Part shown: positions 32,991 through 44,640 of the stretch, in pieces | Layout of the letters: every line of letters begins with the position of its first letter | How positions within the stretch are numbered: position 1 is the stretch's first letter | Assembly (NCBI GenBank): GCA_032622095.1 | Contig: CP136063.1 | Coordinates: forward strand, 93,539,980-93,603,979 | Direction: 5' to 3' | Source: Siphonodentalium dalli | Taxonomy: Eukaryota > Mollusca > Scaphopoda > Gadilida > Siphonodentaliidae | DNA: 64,000 bases | Translations under genes and position numbers: made by a program | The notes under the pieces: model-generated | What the model saw: the letters and a program-made list of their open reading frames with translations, nothing else | What the model was told of the DNA's origin: nothing | Database searches by the model: none

Positions 32991-35280
32991 GTAAGCACGC
33001 GTAACTTTTGTACATTGGGTGAATGTTTTATCCAAAGAGAGTGCATAACTGAATCAGAATGTGAATAAATGAACGTATTTTGGAATTTTTCGCGACATCG
33101 ACTTTAACATTTGTGATCGGCAGTGTATAGTACATTCTTGAATAGCTTGGTGGTCGGCTCTAGAGCGTGCGTTAATGGAATTCTTTTCTGCCTAGAGGTC
33201 TGATATACCAGGTCCCGAATTTCCACATAACTCCCAAACCGCAGGCAAAATTATGATGTTCATGCACGAACAATTATACCCATGATAAAAGACTGACCGC
33301 TAACTGTTGATGTTGGTTCTTCATACAAGCGTGGCAGTAACTCAGCAGGGAGTCTATTAAATTCACCTCTTCGTGGCTTACGTTAACAGAGACCTGAGTT
33401 ATGTAATATGCGGCTGTCAGTTTGTGGTCAACAGTTGTTACAAAATGTTTTTGCTATCTGGCAGCATGTTCGCGGAGTCGAATTTCAAATTTACGGACTT
33501 TGCGTATTTTAAAATACGTGGCTAAATGTCACATATATTCGATATACTTGTACAAAGATCGATGGCAGCATTCTCATTAAGAAGGAGCCGGACGCTCGAC
33601 AGAGGCTTAGCTTCTGGTTAAGAAGGAAAAAGCATCGACCACCCAGCCTGATTAACCAATAACCTACTTGTACACTTTCACTCTCATTATATTTACGCTA
33701 ATGTGCACATACAAGTACACAATTGTATATTAAGCACACAGATACAAACATTTATACTCTTGTGAAATTAGGGCCACTAAACTCGGTCACGGGATGGGTA
33801 ACGAAACACTCATAACAAATCACTAATTCTCGCTTCCGATGCTTATTTCTCGAAAACAAATATTCTTGTTGTGCCATATTAGCATTATTTCTTGTGTCCA
33901 TTGAACAAAACCGCTTTTAGAAATATAGTCCCGTATAAAGCTGATGCCTCGAACAAATTTCAATCTCTTACTTTTCACCCATTATCGCGCGGTGGCTTTT
34001 ACGCCAACACATTTATCCCAATTTCACCAGTAAAAACCATCTGAGCTTTATTTAGAGCATTTGTACACCCGGTATAATAGACAAACATTGAGAAACATAT
34101 TCCTGCATGATTTTCAAAATATATCTTGCAATTTGGCGCATCTATCCACTCTCTGTGCCGTCAAATGCAATACTGGTACCGCTCGGACAACAGACGATGT
34201 GGAACAAAGCCGAGAACGCATACGAGCATTGAACGATTCTACTATCGGACAATATTGCAGGGATAGTCCAACGAATTCCCCGTTATATACCAAATTATTT
34301 GTGAAACATGTCATTATTAGAGCTGTGTGAAACCAGTTGTATTATAATGCAATCCAAACCCAATTGTGTCCAGAAAACCTTAATTATTATGCAGCACAAT
34401 CGGGACCGATACACGTTTTTCGGGGCACTGAATATTGATCTTTTTTCGGCAAGTTTCACCTCGCAGATCAAAATCACAATTTAAAATACTCCATTTGTAC
34501 CCCTCTGGTCCATGTCACAATCGAAACTTGAAGAAATTAATCTATATATCTCAAACGACATAATTATATTATACTATAAAGAATGGCGGAAGATAATGAT
34601 GTACATGCATGTGTACTTCAAAATGTGTAAAAAAATTAGTCCCCACGCAGTACATTAAATGGGTATGACTATACGTACACATTTGGGTTCTTTCAGAAGC
34701 ATATATATAGTTATACATGTTGTTTATAATAAACACAATTCGCGACCTGATTTCCAGGCTGTCCTAATTTTTTATGTTTTTGAGATAATCGATTTTTAAG
34801 TTTGAATCTCCGATGCGGGTCAACTATTAAGACTATGGCTATACTTCTAACACTGTCCGATTGGAAAATCATTCCTTTAATAGAATAAATAAGCATCACA
34901 ATTCATAAACTAAATGTAATCCTGTTTTTTGAAGATTACTGCAGGTACGGTGCATATTTTGGCACTTAGGACGTACTGGAACTTAATTACACTATGAATA
35001 GTTTCAAATGACACCATTGAAATAAAATTCGTTAGAATGGCCACCTTGTTCTATGTGTCAGAAATATTAGGATAATTAGCACTTATAACAAACAATATAA
35101 TATCACAGGTCTGAATCGTAACAGGACATCTTGGAATTCAGAGAGTATATGACATATAAGTGTTCTATGTATACGCTAACCCAGATGATATATTTTTATT
35201 TCAACTAAGGTATTGTCTAACTTTGGTATGTATGTCGGAATTTGATCAACTAGAGCGTTGACATGACACCATGTCACCCA
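32991..35280. other. AT-rich sequence, no supported gene
   Basis: ORFs at 34061-34330 (plus) and 34114-34314 (minus) overlap on opposite strands and show no family pattern. May be intron of the candidate gene starting at 32952. Confidence 0.4.
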
Positions 35281-35361
35281 CTATAAATCTAAAACCGAAT
35301 AACTTGACACTCGCTCCGAAACGGAGGCCACTATATCTTCTAGTCGTTGTTTAGACTCCAT
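35281..35361 (-). CDS. Short ORF or first exon, 26 codons
   Basis: AAAATGGAG start context, then MESKQRLEDIVASVSERV followed by SSYSVLDL and a TAG. The composition (charged, amphipathic start, CpG present) looks more like coding than the surrounding DNA, but it is short and no donor of good strength is inside it. Could be a small protein, a first exon or chance. Confidence 0.25.
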   Translation of the reverse strand: MESKQRLEDIVASVSERVSSYSVLDL

Positions 35362-36530
35362 TTTGAAGTGTTTTGTACTGGTGGAATATGATATCTACGG
35401 GCGTTAGCCATAGTATAGATTCATCTTTTTATTCCCATGTATTTACAAAGAGCAATTTCTCCCGGATATTTTTTTAGTCCCATGAATACACAAAGGGCAA
35501 CGCTCGACAAGTCTCGGAGACAAGTATATATAACATGCTACTGTGCTCTACATCTACCAAATATCAATATCCATATCATTTCAATACTTATAAAAAATGG
35601 GGACATGAGAGGGGTACACATTGGGAAGCTATGACTGGTGGTGAAATCGGAATTTCTTACGTGGGAAGTTGGGAAAACACCTCCAAATTCAGGACACCTT
35701 CGCCACACCCTTGCAGACGAACTAAGTTGTATTATGGATCCGCTATTATGTAGATCGATTAACTATGTGGTATATATCCTATATTTGTTACATATATTAA
35801 AATACATGCACAATTGTGTATATATCGGCCGGAGATATGAAAAACAATCCTAAAATTACCACAATTTCACCGCCGAATCACCATACAAATTGCCCGACTT
35901 TTTACGTAATTTTCACGAAACTGATCAAATTTCTAACTTGCAAAATGTCTTGGGAGGGCTACAGTCATCCCATCCCATGGCACGTACGGATAATTTATTA
36001 TTATGCAGATGTCAATCATACTACATGTATATGCTGATATTATATAAATATATACGTTAGTAATAACAACCCAATTCAATTCCATGTTGTCCTATAGTTA
36101 TGCAATAATGTGCTTACCCATCACATGCAATTGTGACAATTCTATTTTGTTCCAAGCATATCTTCAATTCCACAATGTCCTATGTCGCTAAAATTAATTC
36201 CAGTTCAAAGTGGAAATAAGGCTATAATGCTTAAAATGTGATGTGACAACCTGGAAGTTAAATACATCGAATTTCAAGTACAACGGCCAGAAAATAATCC
36301 CTGATATCTTCGCGAGAAGTGAAAACACGAACTTCCCGTTTACACCATTAGAAGCGCTATGAAATTCTGCTTTCAACGATACCAATATCTTATTTTCACC
36401 AAAAAGGTCACACTGTCTTGTGTGTACCCATATACCCCAACTTTGACCATTCAGCCATGAGTCAAGCACACCAGGTTTACGCCTATACCTGACCCATTCC
36501 CTGTATACCAGTTCACCACATCCATGACGT
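35362..36530. other. Intergenic sequence
   Basis: A 113-codon minus-strand ORF (36194-36535) with a Trp-rich beginning has no family signature and its 5' end runs into the minisatellite, so it is not called. Confidence 0.4.
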
Positions 36531-37388
36531 GGCAATACGAGCGATATCGGTATGTTTCAGTCTATCGAACGGTGGCAATACGAGCGATATCGGTACGTTT
36601 CAGGTTATCGAACGGTGGCAATACGAGCGATATCGGTATGTTTCAGTCTATCGAATGGTGGCAATACGAGCGATATCGTTATGTTTCAGTCTATCGAACG
36701 GTGGCAATACGAGCGATATCGGTATGTTTCAGTCTATCGAACGGTGGCAATACGAGTGATATCGGTATGTTTCAGGTTATCGAACGGTGGCAATACGAGC
36801 TATATCGGTATGTTTCATGCTATCGAACGGTGGCAATACGAGCGATATCGGTATGTTTCAGGTTATCGAACGGTGGCAATACGAGCGATATCGGTATGTT
36901 TCATTCTATCGAACGGTGGCAATACGAGCGATATCGGTATGTTTCAGTCTATCGAACGGTGGCAATACGAGCGATATCGTTATGTTTCAGGCTATCGAAC
37001 AGTGGCAATACGAGCGATATCGGTATGTTTCAGTCAATCGAACGGTGACAATACGAGCGATATCGGTATGTTTTAGTCTATCGAACGGTGGCAATACGAG
37101 CGATATCGGTATGTTTCAGGTTATCGCACGTTGGCGATACGAGCGATATCGGTATGTTTCAGTCTATCGAACGGTGGCAATACCAGCGATATCGGTATGT
37201 TTCAGGTTATCAAACGGTGATAATACGAGCGATATCGGTATGTTTCAGTCTATCGAACGGTGGCAATACCAGCGATATCGGTATGTTTCAGGTTATCAAG
37301 CGGTGGTAATACGAGTGATATCGGTATGTTTCAGTCCATCGAACGATGGCAATACGAGCGATATAGGTATGTTTTAGGCTATCGAACG
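36531..37388. repeat. 43-bp minisatellite, about 20 units
   Basis: Unit: TATGTTTCAGTCTATCGAAC then GGTGGCAATACGAGCGATAT-CGG. Units differ mainly at the three bases before TATCG (GTC, GGT, TGC, TTC, GGC). In the right third, GTC and GGT units alternate and share private changes (CAATACC in one class, ATCAA-CGG in the other), i.e. an 86-bp dimer. Because 43 is not a multiple of three and the unit lacks plus-strand stops, long ORFs appear in all three plus frames; these are artefacts. Confidence 0.97.
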
Positions 37389-37857
37389 TGGGTTTGTTCA
37401 ATTGTCACTGGACTCCTTTCGCATAAGGAACGACTACTTATAAGATTTACGAATAGGGTCTGTCGTTTTGCGATATCAGTAGTTACTATTACGGTTTCAA
37501 GAAGGCATGCATGGACATATGTGCTTTCCAGGCAATAATCGACACAACCTGCACTGACTACCGCCTGATAAAAAACATAATTAAGTAAAAAATAGTCGCG
37601 GCAAACAAAACATATCACCTAACTGCGAGTGAAGTGACAAGAAGTTTTAATGGCACAATTTTATCTCAAACGGACTTGTATTGTCGTCAACTCTGCGAAC
37701 AGATTTTTGACCGTCCGAAATATTCACAAGTACTATTAGCTATTCGTAAATTTTATCAGTAGAAACTGTTGTTTGTTATGAGAAGATGTCCATTGTGGCT
37801 TCACTCAAAATACCCAACAAACAATTTAACATCTAGTCTTGTGCGTTTGTTTACAGA
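37389..37857. other. 3' flank of gene B
   Basis: 37405-37510 carries the GAACGAC-type repeat also seen at 1950. A minus-strand ATTAAA at 37646-37651 is a possible poly(A) signal for gene B, about 200 bp past its stop. Confidence 0.4.
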
Positions 37858-38122
37858 CTACATCAATAACAGGATCGCCGTAACTACAGCAGTCGGTATC
37901 GCGGAGAACGCAAGGAACATCCACAGGAATACTCTGTTTACAGATGCAGAAACTCTGACCCACGTGACTGTTGGGAATGCATCTATGACCGAATCGTCGT
38001 CTGCTTTCTCATTCATCGGTGTGACGTGGTTTTGTTTGGCGTAGAATCTATTGATCCATGCTGGGACATCTCCTGCATGATATAAATGAGATGTCGACAA
38101 TGTAAACCTTATCGACCGATTA
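37858..38122 (-). CDS. Gene B, terminal exon with TM4 (nicotinic receptor-like)
   Basis: The frame encodes the end of the cytoplasmic loop (HAGDVPAWINRFYAKQN, resembling the VP-W---- segment after TM3 in nicotinic receptors, then a DDDS acidic patch) and a final hydrophobic helix, VNRVFLWMFLAFSAIPTAVV, ending TAILLLM and a TAG at 37858-37860. That is the TM4 position. An in-frame stop just upstream of 38142 limits the exon. Acceptors at 38122 (CAAG) or 38107 (TAAG) are possible, but both need phase 2 whereas the TM3 exon ends in phase 1. One short intracellular-loop exon between 38123 and 39966 is therefore probably missing from this reconstruction. Confidence 0.82.
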
Positions 38123-38292
38123 CTTGATTTATCATCCGTCATTTAGAAGAAGTAGTGTTATATTATGACTGAATATATGTTTTACATGATATCCGACGGA
38201 CAATATGCTGATAAGTAAAATGGCTTGATAGTGGTGGTAATTTGGTGTACTGAACAGAAAACAAGTATATGAATTTAAATGTAAACGTTGGT

Positions 38293-38318
38293 AATTTAAC
38301 TGAGGGCTCAGTTAAATT
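38293..38318. repeat. Short perfect palindrome
   Basis: AATTTAACTGAGGGCTCAGTTAAATT, 11 bp arms around GGGC; intronic in gene B. Written here only as arms AATTTAACTGA and TCAGTTAAATT. Confidence 0.8.
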
Positions 38319-39199
38319 ATGGATAGGGTTGCTACTGTGGTACACTGTGACTGAATTTGAGACTACAGAGCTTAATTTTCCATAAAAATCACTGAAACGA
38401 CACGACTAAAGAATCGCGCGACAAACACTGGCGGGAATCAAATTTGATTCACGCAATTGGCAACATCTTATTTGTGTATAAAACTCCTTTTAGTGGACAA
38501 ATATTAGCAGAAATTTGGTTGAAACGATCATAGAATGATGTCAGTTGAAGGAAGTCATGTTAATTGCGAAAAACAGAAACGGAAGTGGAGTATGGAAATC
38601 CATGTGTTAACAGCTTGGTGTATACAGTATTTATTTTTGCATCCATCATATATTCGGTAATTCCCAATATGATGTACATGTACAGTAAGTCTGAGAGATA
38701 AGATTATTTTACATCAAGCATCGGGCGCTTTTCTGGAGCCATCTCCTCAGAAAAGAACAGTATGTGCATAGTAGAAAGATATAGAACTGGAGATCGAAAG
38801 AGTGAAAGACAAAACAAAATGTGGAGTGAAAAAGAGTGAAAGACAAAAAATGTGGAGTGAAAAAATAGAGTTGCTGAAAAAGAATATATAGCCATGTATG
38901 AAGTAAAGGTCAAATTTATGGAATGAAAAGATAAACAAAACAAGACATATAGCCAAATTAATAATGCGATGATCACTGTTCTGCATATTTAAGTATAGTT
39001 GATAAATTTGAAATTAACGTTTTGATTTACTTGTAATATTACATTTTGCATTAGCAAAACGAGTTGCCATTCGAGAGCAGTCACTTAATCGTTTTGCCTA
39101 TAAACACAGCTCTCTGTTGAGGTTGCACGATGCGTTAATAATTCCAATTAACAGATCGAAAGTAAAACTTTAACATAATTAGTTGACATTTCCTCAATG
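38319..39199. other. Intron of gene B, nothing certain
   Basis: An E2F-like GGCGGGAA near 38431 and a 52-codon ORF at about 38535-38690 are noted but not supported further. Confidence 0.35.
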
Positions 39200-39790
39200 A
39201 GTTTACTTGAATCTATTTTACTTTCATCTATTTGTAGAAAGTATAAATGATTGTGTTGCTTCGAATATGATACGATTAAGGCTTATCGAATACGACATGG
39301 AGTCTTTAAAGAGAATATCTGTTCTCCAGATACTGCGATTTAAAATACAGAAGGATTCCTTTCTAATGGTCAAGTATTCGGGACAGTAGAGTAAAAAGTG
39401 GTCTGCGGTTTCGATGTGTCCACAAATATACTTGTTCTTCTGAAGTAACTGATTCTGATAGAGTTATAGAGAAGATCATTAAGATTGCTACATTTTAGGG
39501 GTAGTTGAGTGTGAATTAAAATCTATGAACTTTGCGGCTTTTTTGATAGGTATGATGTCGCGTAAATGGCGCAAATCAGCGTACAGTGAAAACTTAAATA
39601 TTTCCAAAGTATCGGAGTTTGTATATCATCAGGGAGTACATTCCATTCTCCATTCTCGTGTAGTTGCGGGTAAGAATGAGTTGATATACGATTATGTTTC
39701 AGAAAATTGGGGTCTCAAGTCTATTCTTCTGAATTCATACCTGTTACCCCCGTACCCACCGGCTCGGTGTTGCGGCCCTCGTCATCTGGC
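39200..39790 (-). pseudogene. Non-LTR retrotransposon C-terminal remnant
   Basis: Minus-strand translation reads YEFRRIDLRPQFSET, NSFLPATTREW, FKFSLYADLRHL and, downstream, KYICGHIETADHFLLYCPEY followed by LTIRKE. The C-x-CG-x-E-T-x-x-H-F-L-L-x-C-P-x-Y-x-x-x-R finger closes ORF2 in many LINEs; here the first cysteine is lost. Several stops interrupt the frame. It lies in the gene B intron between TM3 and TM4 exons. Confidence 0.75.
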
Positions 39791-39966
39791 TTTAACATAC
39801 TCATTCTGATATTGTTATCAAAGCTATCAAAATATCCAAATATATTTCGATTCTCCTCCCTTCTGGAGGACAACGGATTTTAAGCCCTCGATTATATTTA
39901 TTCATATATCAACAAAATATACACCTGATGGTGATTGATAACACCACGATCGCATTTGAGACTTAC

Positions 39967-40618
39967 CCTCTTTGTTGTAAATGGCAGACACAATTGACGT
40001 CATTATTACGTTCGCGACGCTGGATAACGTAATGTATCCCAGATATATTACGAAGATGCTGATCGTGTTGGCGGTACGAGGGCATTGTGATGCTGTGTAT
40101 GTAACGTAGACGACCGTTGCTAAGAAGTTGGACACACAGAAGGATACTTTTTCGCCGGAACACACAGGTATGATGAACGACACCGACGCGAGCATCACCA
40201 GCAGTAAGGGCGGGAGAATCTCTGTGCCGATGTGAACAGTCACTCGACGTTTTAAGGTCAAGGTGAAGGTCACGAATACCCAGTCTCCATCTTCACCGGG
40301 TTCCATGCTGCTTTCTGTCCCTTGCATGTCCCATATGCCATTCTCTTCAAACTCTTCGGTAAATAAGTCGTATCTATGGAACTCGATGTCATCGTTGGTA
40401 TCGGAGTCAGTGACAAATATTATGCTACATTTCTGTTCATCGAAGGGATAGTATGTAACGTCGAGTTGACATCTTGACGCCAGAGTCTCCATGGATTTGT
40501 ACTCAACATTGCCCTCGGAGTTCACAGTGATGCGGTTTACTTGCTCACCAATCTTTTTGACATTCCCCATTCCGTTATGAAGAATTAGCGCTGGAGTCCA
40601 TATGTCAACCGTGAAGAC
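39967..40618 (-). CDS. Gene B, central exon: ligand-binding domain, TM1-TM3
   Basis: Acceptor CCTCATCCAG before 40618 and consensus donor AGG|GTAAGT after 39967; in phase 0, out phase 1 (652 bp). It starts VFTVDIWTPALILHNG, the conserved (I/V)-W-x-P-x-(I/L)-x-L-x-N strand. The Cys-loop follows as C-QLDVTYYPFDEQK-C with the standard 13 residues. TM1 is around PPLLLVMLASVSFIIPV. TM2 follows SGEK (Glu at -1', Leu at 9', Ser at 2' and 6'), and TM3 ends SSVANVIMTSIVSAIYNKEG. The -1' Glu predicts a cation channel. The loop B tryptophan and the vicinal cysteines of loop C are absent, so it is a non-alpha or divergent subunit that may need partners. Confidence 0.95.
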
Positions 40619-41220
40619 CTGGATGAGGGATATGACGTGAAACTAGATTTCAGAACAAATGTTTTATTACACAAACGAGGCTTAGACATTTGCATAAATA
40701 CAGATAAGGTTGTCATTCGCTCCAAGGAATTTATCTGAAAGTATTCAGATAAAAATATTAAATTTCACATATTAGCATGTCCATTACACATATAATTTGA
40801 ACAATTAATTGAGAAGACTAAAAATTGGATCTTAATACATTTGAGGAATTACGCATCACCATTTGGAACGTCTTGTCTCAGAAGGTGCCCATAGATTAAT
40901 AGCAAATAGCTGAAATCATAGAAACATTTCCCCCGTTGTGGCTCCCAGAATGCAACAGAATTGAAATTAAGATGTAGTTGTTCCCCATCCATTGAAAATA
41001 ATAGCTTTGCAAAACAGCCCAGATGAAACTTGAACATAGAACACACGTCGGTACCTCAATAAAAACAGCATGTTCACAGTTTATTACACCGAATAAGTTG
41101 ATACTACTATGTTTTGGAGCTTCGTCTTTCAAATGGTATATAATATGGCATGTATTTTATATAATGTGATATGGGGGTTCGGAAATTAAGTGGGCCTTTA
41201 ACAAAATTATTTGTGAAATG
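40619..41220. other. Gene B intron 1, 3' part
   Basis: Minus-strand ORFs at 40849-41132 show no receptor features and are not needed, because the exons at 55024 and 40618 join in phase. Confidence 0.5.
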
Positions 41221-41504
41221 TCAACTTGTAAATGCTTCAACTATTTTAGTACCGTCTGCTGTTAACGTTAGATACACACAAAGTACACAGCAATGATACT
41301 GGTATTTATTACTAAAATAGTTACGAAAGATAACTATAAAGCGATGACTAACGAATCCAGAATGCATTATATACAGTAATGCCCAAAGTAATTGACCACT
41401 TAACCACAGCATGAATGGCAACAAGCCATATTTCCGACTAAATCCTGAAAAATTACCCATAATTATGCTGTGGTTAAGTGGTCAATTACTTTTGGGCATT
41501 ACTC
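41221..41504. mobile_element. Deleted CAGTAATGC MITE (copy 2) in a duplicated repeat
   Basis: 41374-41504 is a MITE copy lacking much of one arm and the apex. The left flank is TA; the right end reads ACTC then TA, one mismatch from ACTG-TA. The preceding 41221-41330 (ACTTGTAAATGCTTCAACTA ... GATACTGGTATTT) is repeated in direct orientation at 42052-42136. Confidence 0.8.
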
Positions 41505-42155
41505 TAGAGTAAAGGATACTGTACTCAAATGTTGTTGGTTTCTGTAGTCTCTGGGTCGTAGAATATGGTAACCAGATTTCCATTATTTGAAAGAATGTTG
41601 AGTACGAAGTAATGTTACGGATAGCAGATCATCCGGAATGCGGAATACAAATTGTCATTATCGAGTAATGTTTGTACAGTTTTTAAGCAAATGTATCAAA
41701 TAACTGTTATATTATAGGCATACTATAGTCCCATATACTCATTTAGGTTATTGTATAGTCACTAGTCAGTTTACGCACCGTATCAACATATGTTTTTACA
41801 CGATCATGTATGCCAAGCGTTGCCCAATCCACTATCCGTCAATCAATTTGATTACGCCTTGTACGCGGAAATTCTTTATTTAGTTTATGGCTGCAGCCAC
41901 AAATTAAATTTATATAAAATTATTAACTTTGATTTTAAGATAACTTAAACAATGGCTATGACGTCACGCCCTTGTTCATCGAGTCCAGTTTATAGGATAA
42001 TGGGGGGGGTATTCCCGAGATCTACATTAATGTACACTATTATCGTACATACTTGTAAATGTTTCAACTATTTTATTACCGCGTGCTGTTAACGTTGGAC
42101 ACACACGAAGTACACAGCCATGATACTGGTATTTGTATAAAGGGGATATCAAAGG
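41505..42155. repeat. Intron of gene B with a direct duplication
   Basis: 42052-42136 duplicates 41224-41310. The rest is AT-rich. Confidence 0.6.
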
Positions 42156-42570
42156 TCCCGTACCAGTTGCAGTCTAGAGCATTGAAATGGTCGTTTGTAG
42201 ATCAAGATTTATGACCATTTTTAAACATGTTCAATGTATTGTATGCTATATTTTTTATTTTAAAGATGCTCGTTGTCTATAATGATAGTGGTTTCATGTT
42301 GGAAATTTCTCCTCGTCGGCGCAGTCATTTTATTCGGACGAAAGGATGGGATGTTCAGAAGGTTGAGATGATTTCTCCTGATGTTTGAGTTAATGTCTTA
42401 TGCATATTGTGTTCGGGGTCTGATTTCATGCAGGTTGGGCTATAGTAGATCATATGACTGTGTTATCGCATTTGCGACAGGCAATCTCGTTGCTTGGAAG
42501 TTGTTGTTGTCATAGTTATACATGTATATAACGACGTGTATATATGGTTGACGTCATTTTGTTAAAGGTT
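42156..42570. repeat. Repeat R, uninterrupted copy
   Basis: Starts TCCCGTACCAGTTGCAGTCT and ends TTAAAGGT. It is about 95% similar by eye to 47918-48534 once the MITE there is removed. At 42409-42412 it shows the empty site CTTATGCA. Confidence 0.9.
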
Positions 42571-42598
42571 GATAAAGCATAGGCGGCTTGTAACTTGA

Positions 42599-43330
42599 GT
42601 GTTTCACGTAAAACTGTTAAACAGGTTTTTCTTGTTCGCCTTTATCAATATCTGTATACTTGTAACACGCCAAATAGAAATACAATTTTTTTCTCTGATA
42701 TTAATTCCATTTTTCATTCATATGGCTTCTGTGACTATGTTTTCATTTACAAGTAACACATTTGATTTCCCTGCAAAGTCACATTGGACTCAACTTGTCA
42801 AAGACACAATTTCAAATTACTCTGAGATCGCATGGAAACAAACAATATCGGAGAAAACGTCACTGGAGCGATTCTCTATGTTACAAACGGATTTGGTTAT
42901 GTCCAATATATGGATTTATTGCCGAATGTATCCGCAACATAAGGAAGATTATCTATTAATTGCTCAATTAATTGCACTTATACCAAATAAAACCGACATG
43001 CAAACATGTGTATTGTGTCAGAATGAATATTACGACAGAGTATCTCATGTTATCATTGGATGTCATCACATGTGTTCTGATCGAGAATAAGTTGAATTTG
43101 AACTTTTAGAAAAGTTTGGAGTAGTCACTTATGTTCTGTATGACTCGTTATCAATCGAAATGAAAACTCGCGTCCACTTAGCTGGGATGCTTGATTGTCT
43201 CGTAACAGTGGATATGTCTCTCGATTTTTATAAAATCGCCAATTTCTTTATCCGTAATACTTGCAAATTGTGGCGGCGAAATCACGATAAATTAATACCA
43301 GAGAAGATATTGGGAAACTCCCTCGAATAA
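42599..43330 (+). pseudogene. Non-LTR retrotransposon ORF2 C-terminal remnant
   Basis: The plus-strand frame includes SLERFSMLQTDL-like spacing, W---C-RMYPQHK, then TCVLCQNEYYDRVSHVIIGC. That is a C-x-x-C-x(8-9)-H-x(4)-C finger typical of the end of LINE ORF2, with R soon after. A stop at 43088-43090 interrupts it and the frame continues VEFELLEKFGVVTYVLYDSL to about 43330. The RT core is absent (5' truncated), as is usual for dead LINE copies. It follows repeat R directly. Confidence 0.7.
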
Positions 43331-43407
43331 AGACAACCGTTGGATAGTCTGACATTGTTGTTTACATATTATATACTTATATATACACGGTAGCACATTC
43401 CTTTCGT

Positions 43408-43505
43408 ATATGTGTGTGATGGAGGGTGTGTGTGTGTGAGGGTGTGTGAGGTTAAGTGTGAGGGGGAGGTGTGTGAGGGTGTGTGTGTGTGTGTGTGTGT
43501 GTGTA
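43408..43505. repeat. GT-rich microsatellite
   Basis: Imperfect (GT)n with GAGG interruptions ending in a pure run. ORFs over it are artefacts. Confidence 0.95.
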
Positions 43506-43559
43506 CATGGGTATATATGAGTTAACAATCGCCTACAATGGGGCTTACATTCCAGACTT

Positions 43560-43900
43560 TAAACCTTCTAATCGGGCTCGAGCCCGTTTGTCCCGCGAGC
43601 CCGATTGTAAACAGCGTTCAAAAGGGTTCGCGAGAGCTCAAATTATAGGTAGAAAACGAAAAGTCCAGTTGAGCCCGTTTGGTTTTTAACATTTTTGGTG
43701 TGTGATCCTATCAACTATTGTGTATCCGAGATCCTAATTGTGCCAATAGAAACAAAACTTTCACGCATGCGCATTGTACGTTACCCGACCTTCGCATTCT
43801 ATTTTTAGTCTGTGGCTCCGCCAGTAAAACTCGCGAAGATTTTTTCCAAAAAATGTTTTCGTCTGACGTGTCGCCATTTTTCGACGCAAACACAATCATC
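43560..43900. promoter_or_regulatory. CpG-containing patch with NRF1-like motif
   Basis: A short palindrome TCGGGCTCGAGCCCG near 43570 and CACGCATGCGCATTG (NRF1 consensus GCATGCGC) near 43762 stand out from the AT-rich surroundings. On the minus strand an AAAATGGCGACA start at about 43884 opens a 38-codon frame (MATRQTKTFFGKNLREFYW...). It may be a promoter and first exon, or a repeat; unproven. Confidence 0.3.
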
Positions 43901-44640
43901 ACACACAGCAATTGAACAGGAATATACAAGGGCGTAATTCTGGGAACGGCTGACGGTTTTTGGCCGTACCAATATTGTGCTGGCAAAGGTGAATGATATA
44001 CTTCTAACATGCAGGACCAGGGCACAATCACCGCCCAATGCAATTCCGATAAGTTCAGCTCTAAATTAATGTAAACAATCCTGTCATTCTCGGTATTCCC
44101 ATATAACTTATATTAAGAGTATTGGAACAACAAATTGATTATATAATATGATCATACGTGACACTTAGCGGGACAACCACATGCGATGCTTTGTCGGATC
44201 AAGTTACTTTGTTTAGGAGGTGATTCACTCGGACCATTCTCGATGCCAAATTAAGCATCATCCCAGTTAGAACGGGCATGGTGCAAGTTACTTGTATATG
44301 TGGAATATGGTAAGTTTCGGCGTACATTGTATAGTTCACTGGGTCGGGTATGTATGACACGGACAGAACACATTGTATTCAATAAACAGCTCCGTTAACA
44401 TGCGCATCTCCAAATCGCGATTTTACCCACAATTTCACTCAACTCCTATGTTATTCTCTATGGAGGTCTAGTTTAAATTTATATCGTAGTCCCATGTGTC
44501 TGTTCGTCAGATACAGACTAAAGTATGTAGGAGCCTCCTTGATACCGGTATATTTATCAAGGACAGCTATACGAGGCCTCTGGATATTGACATAAGAGTG
44601 TACATCGCAACACATATCTAGCAAAATAGCCCCTTAAGTG
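43901..44640. other. Gene B intron 1, nothing recognised
   Basis: No supported feature. Confidence 0.4.

Noticed and set aside
36194-36535. 113-codon minus ORF with Trp-rich start
   Set aside because: No family pattern, no signal or splice evidence, and its start is in the minisatellite border. Kept only as non-supported.
36524-37377. ORFs of 174-196 codons in all three plus frames
   Set aside because: They are created by the stop-free 43-bp minisatellite unit cycling through frames, not by a gene.
43483-43689. 68-codon plus ORF starting in the GT microsatellite
   Set aside because: The start lies in a microsatellite and no domain is visible.
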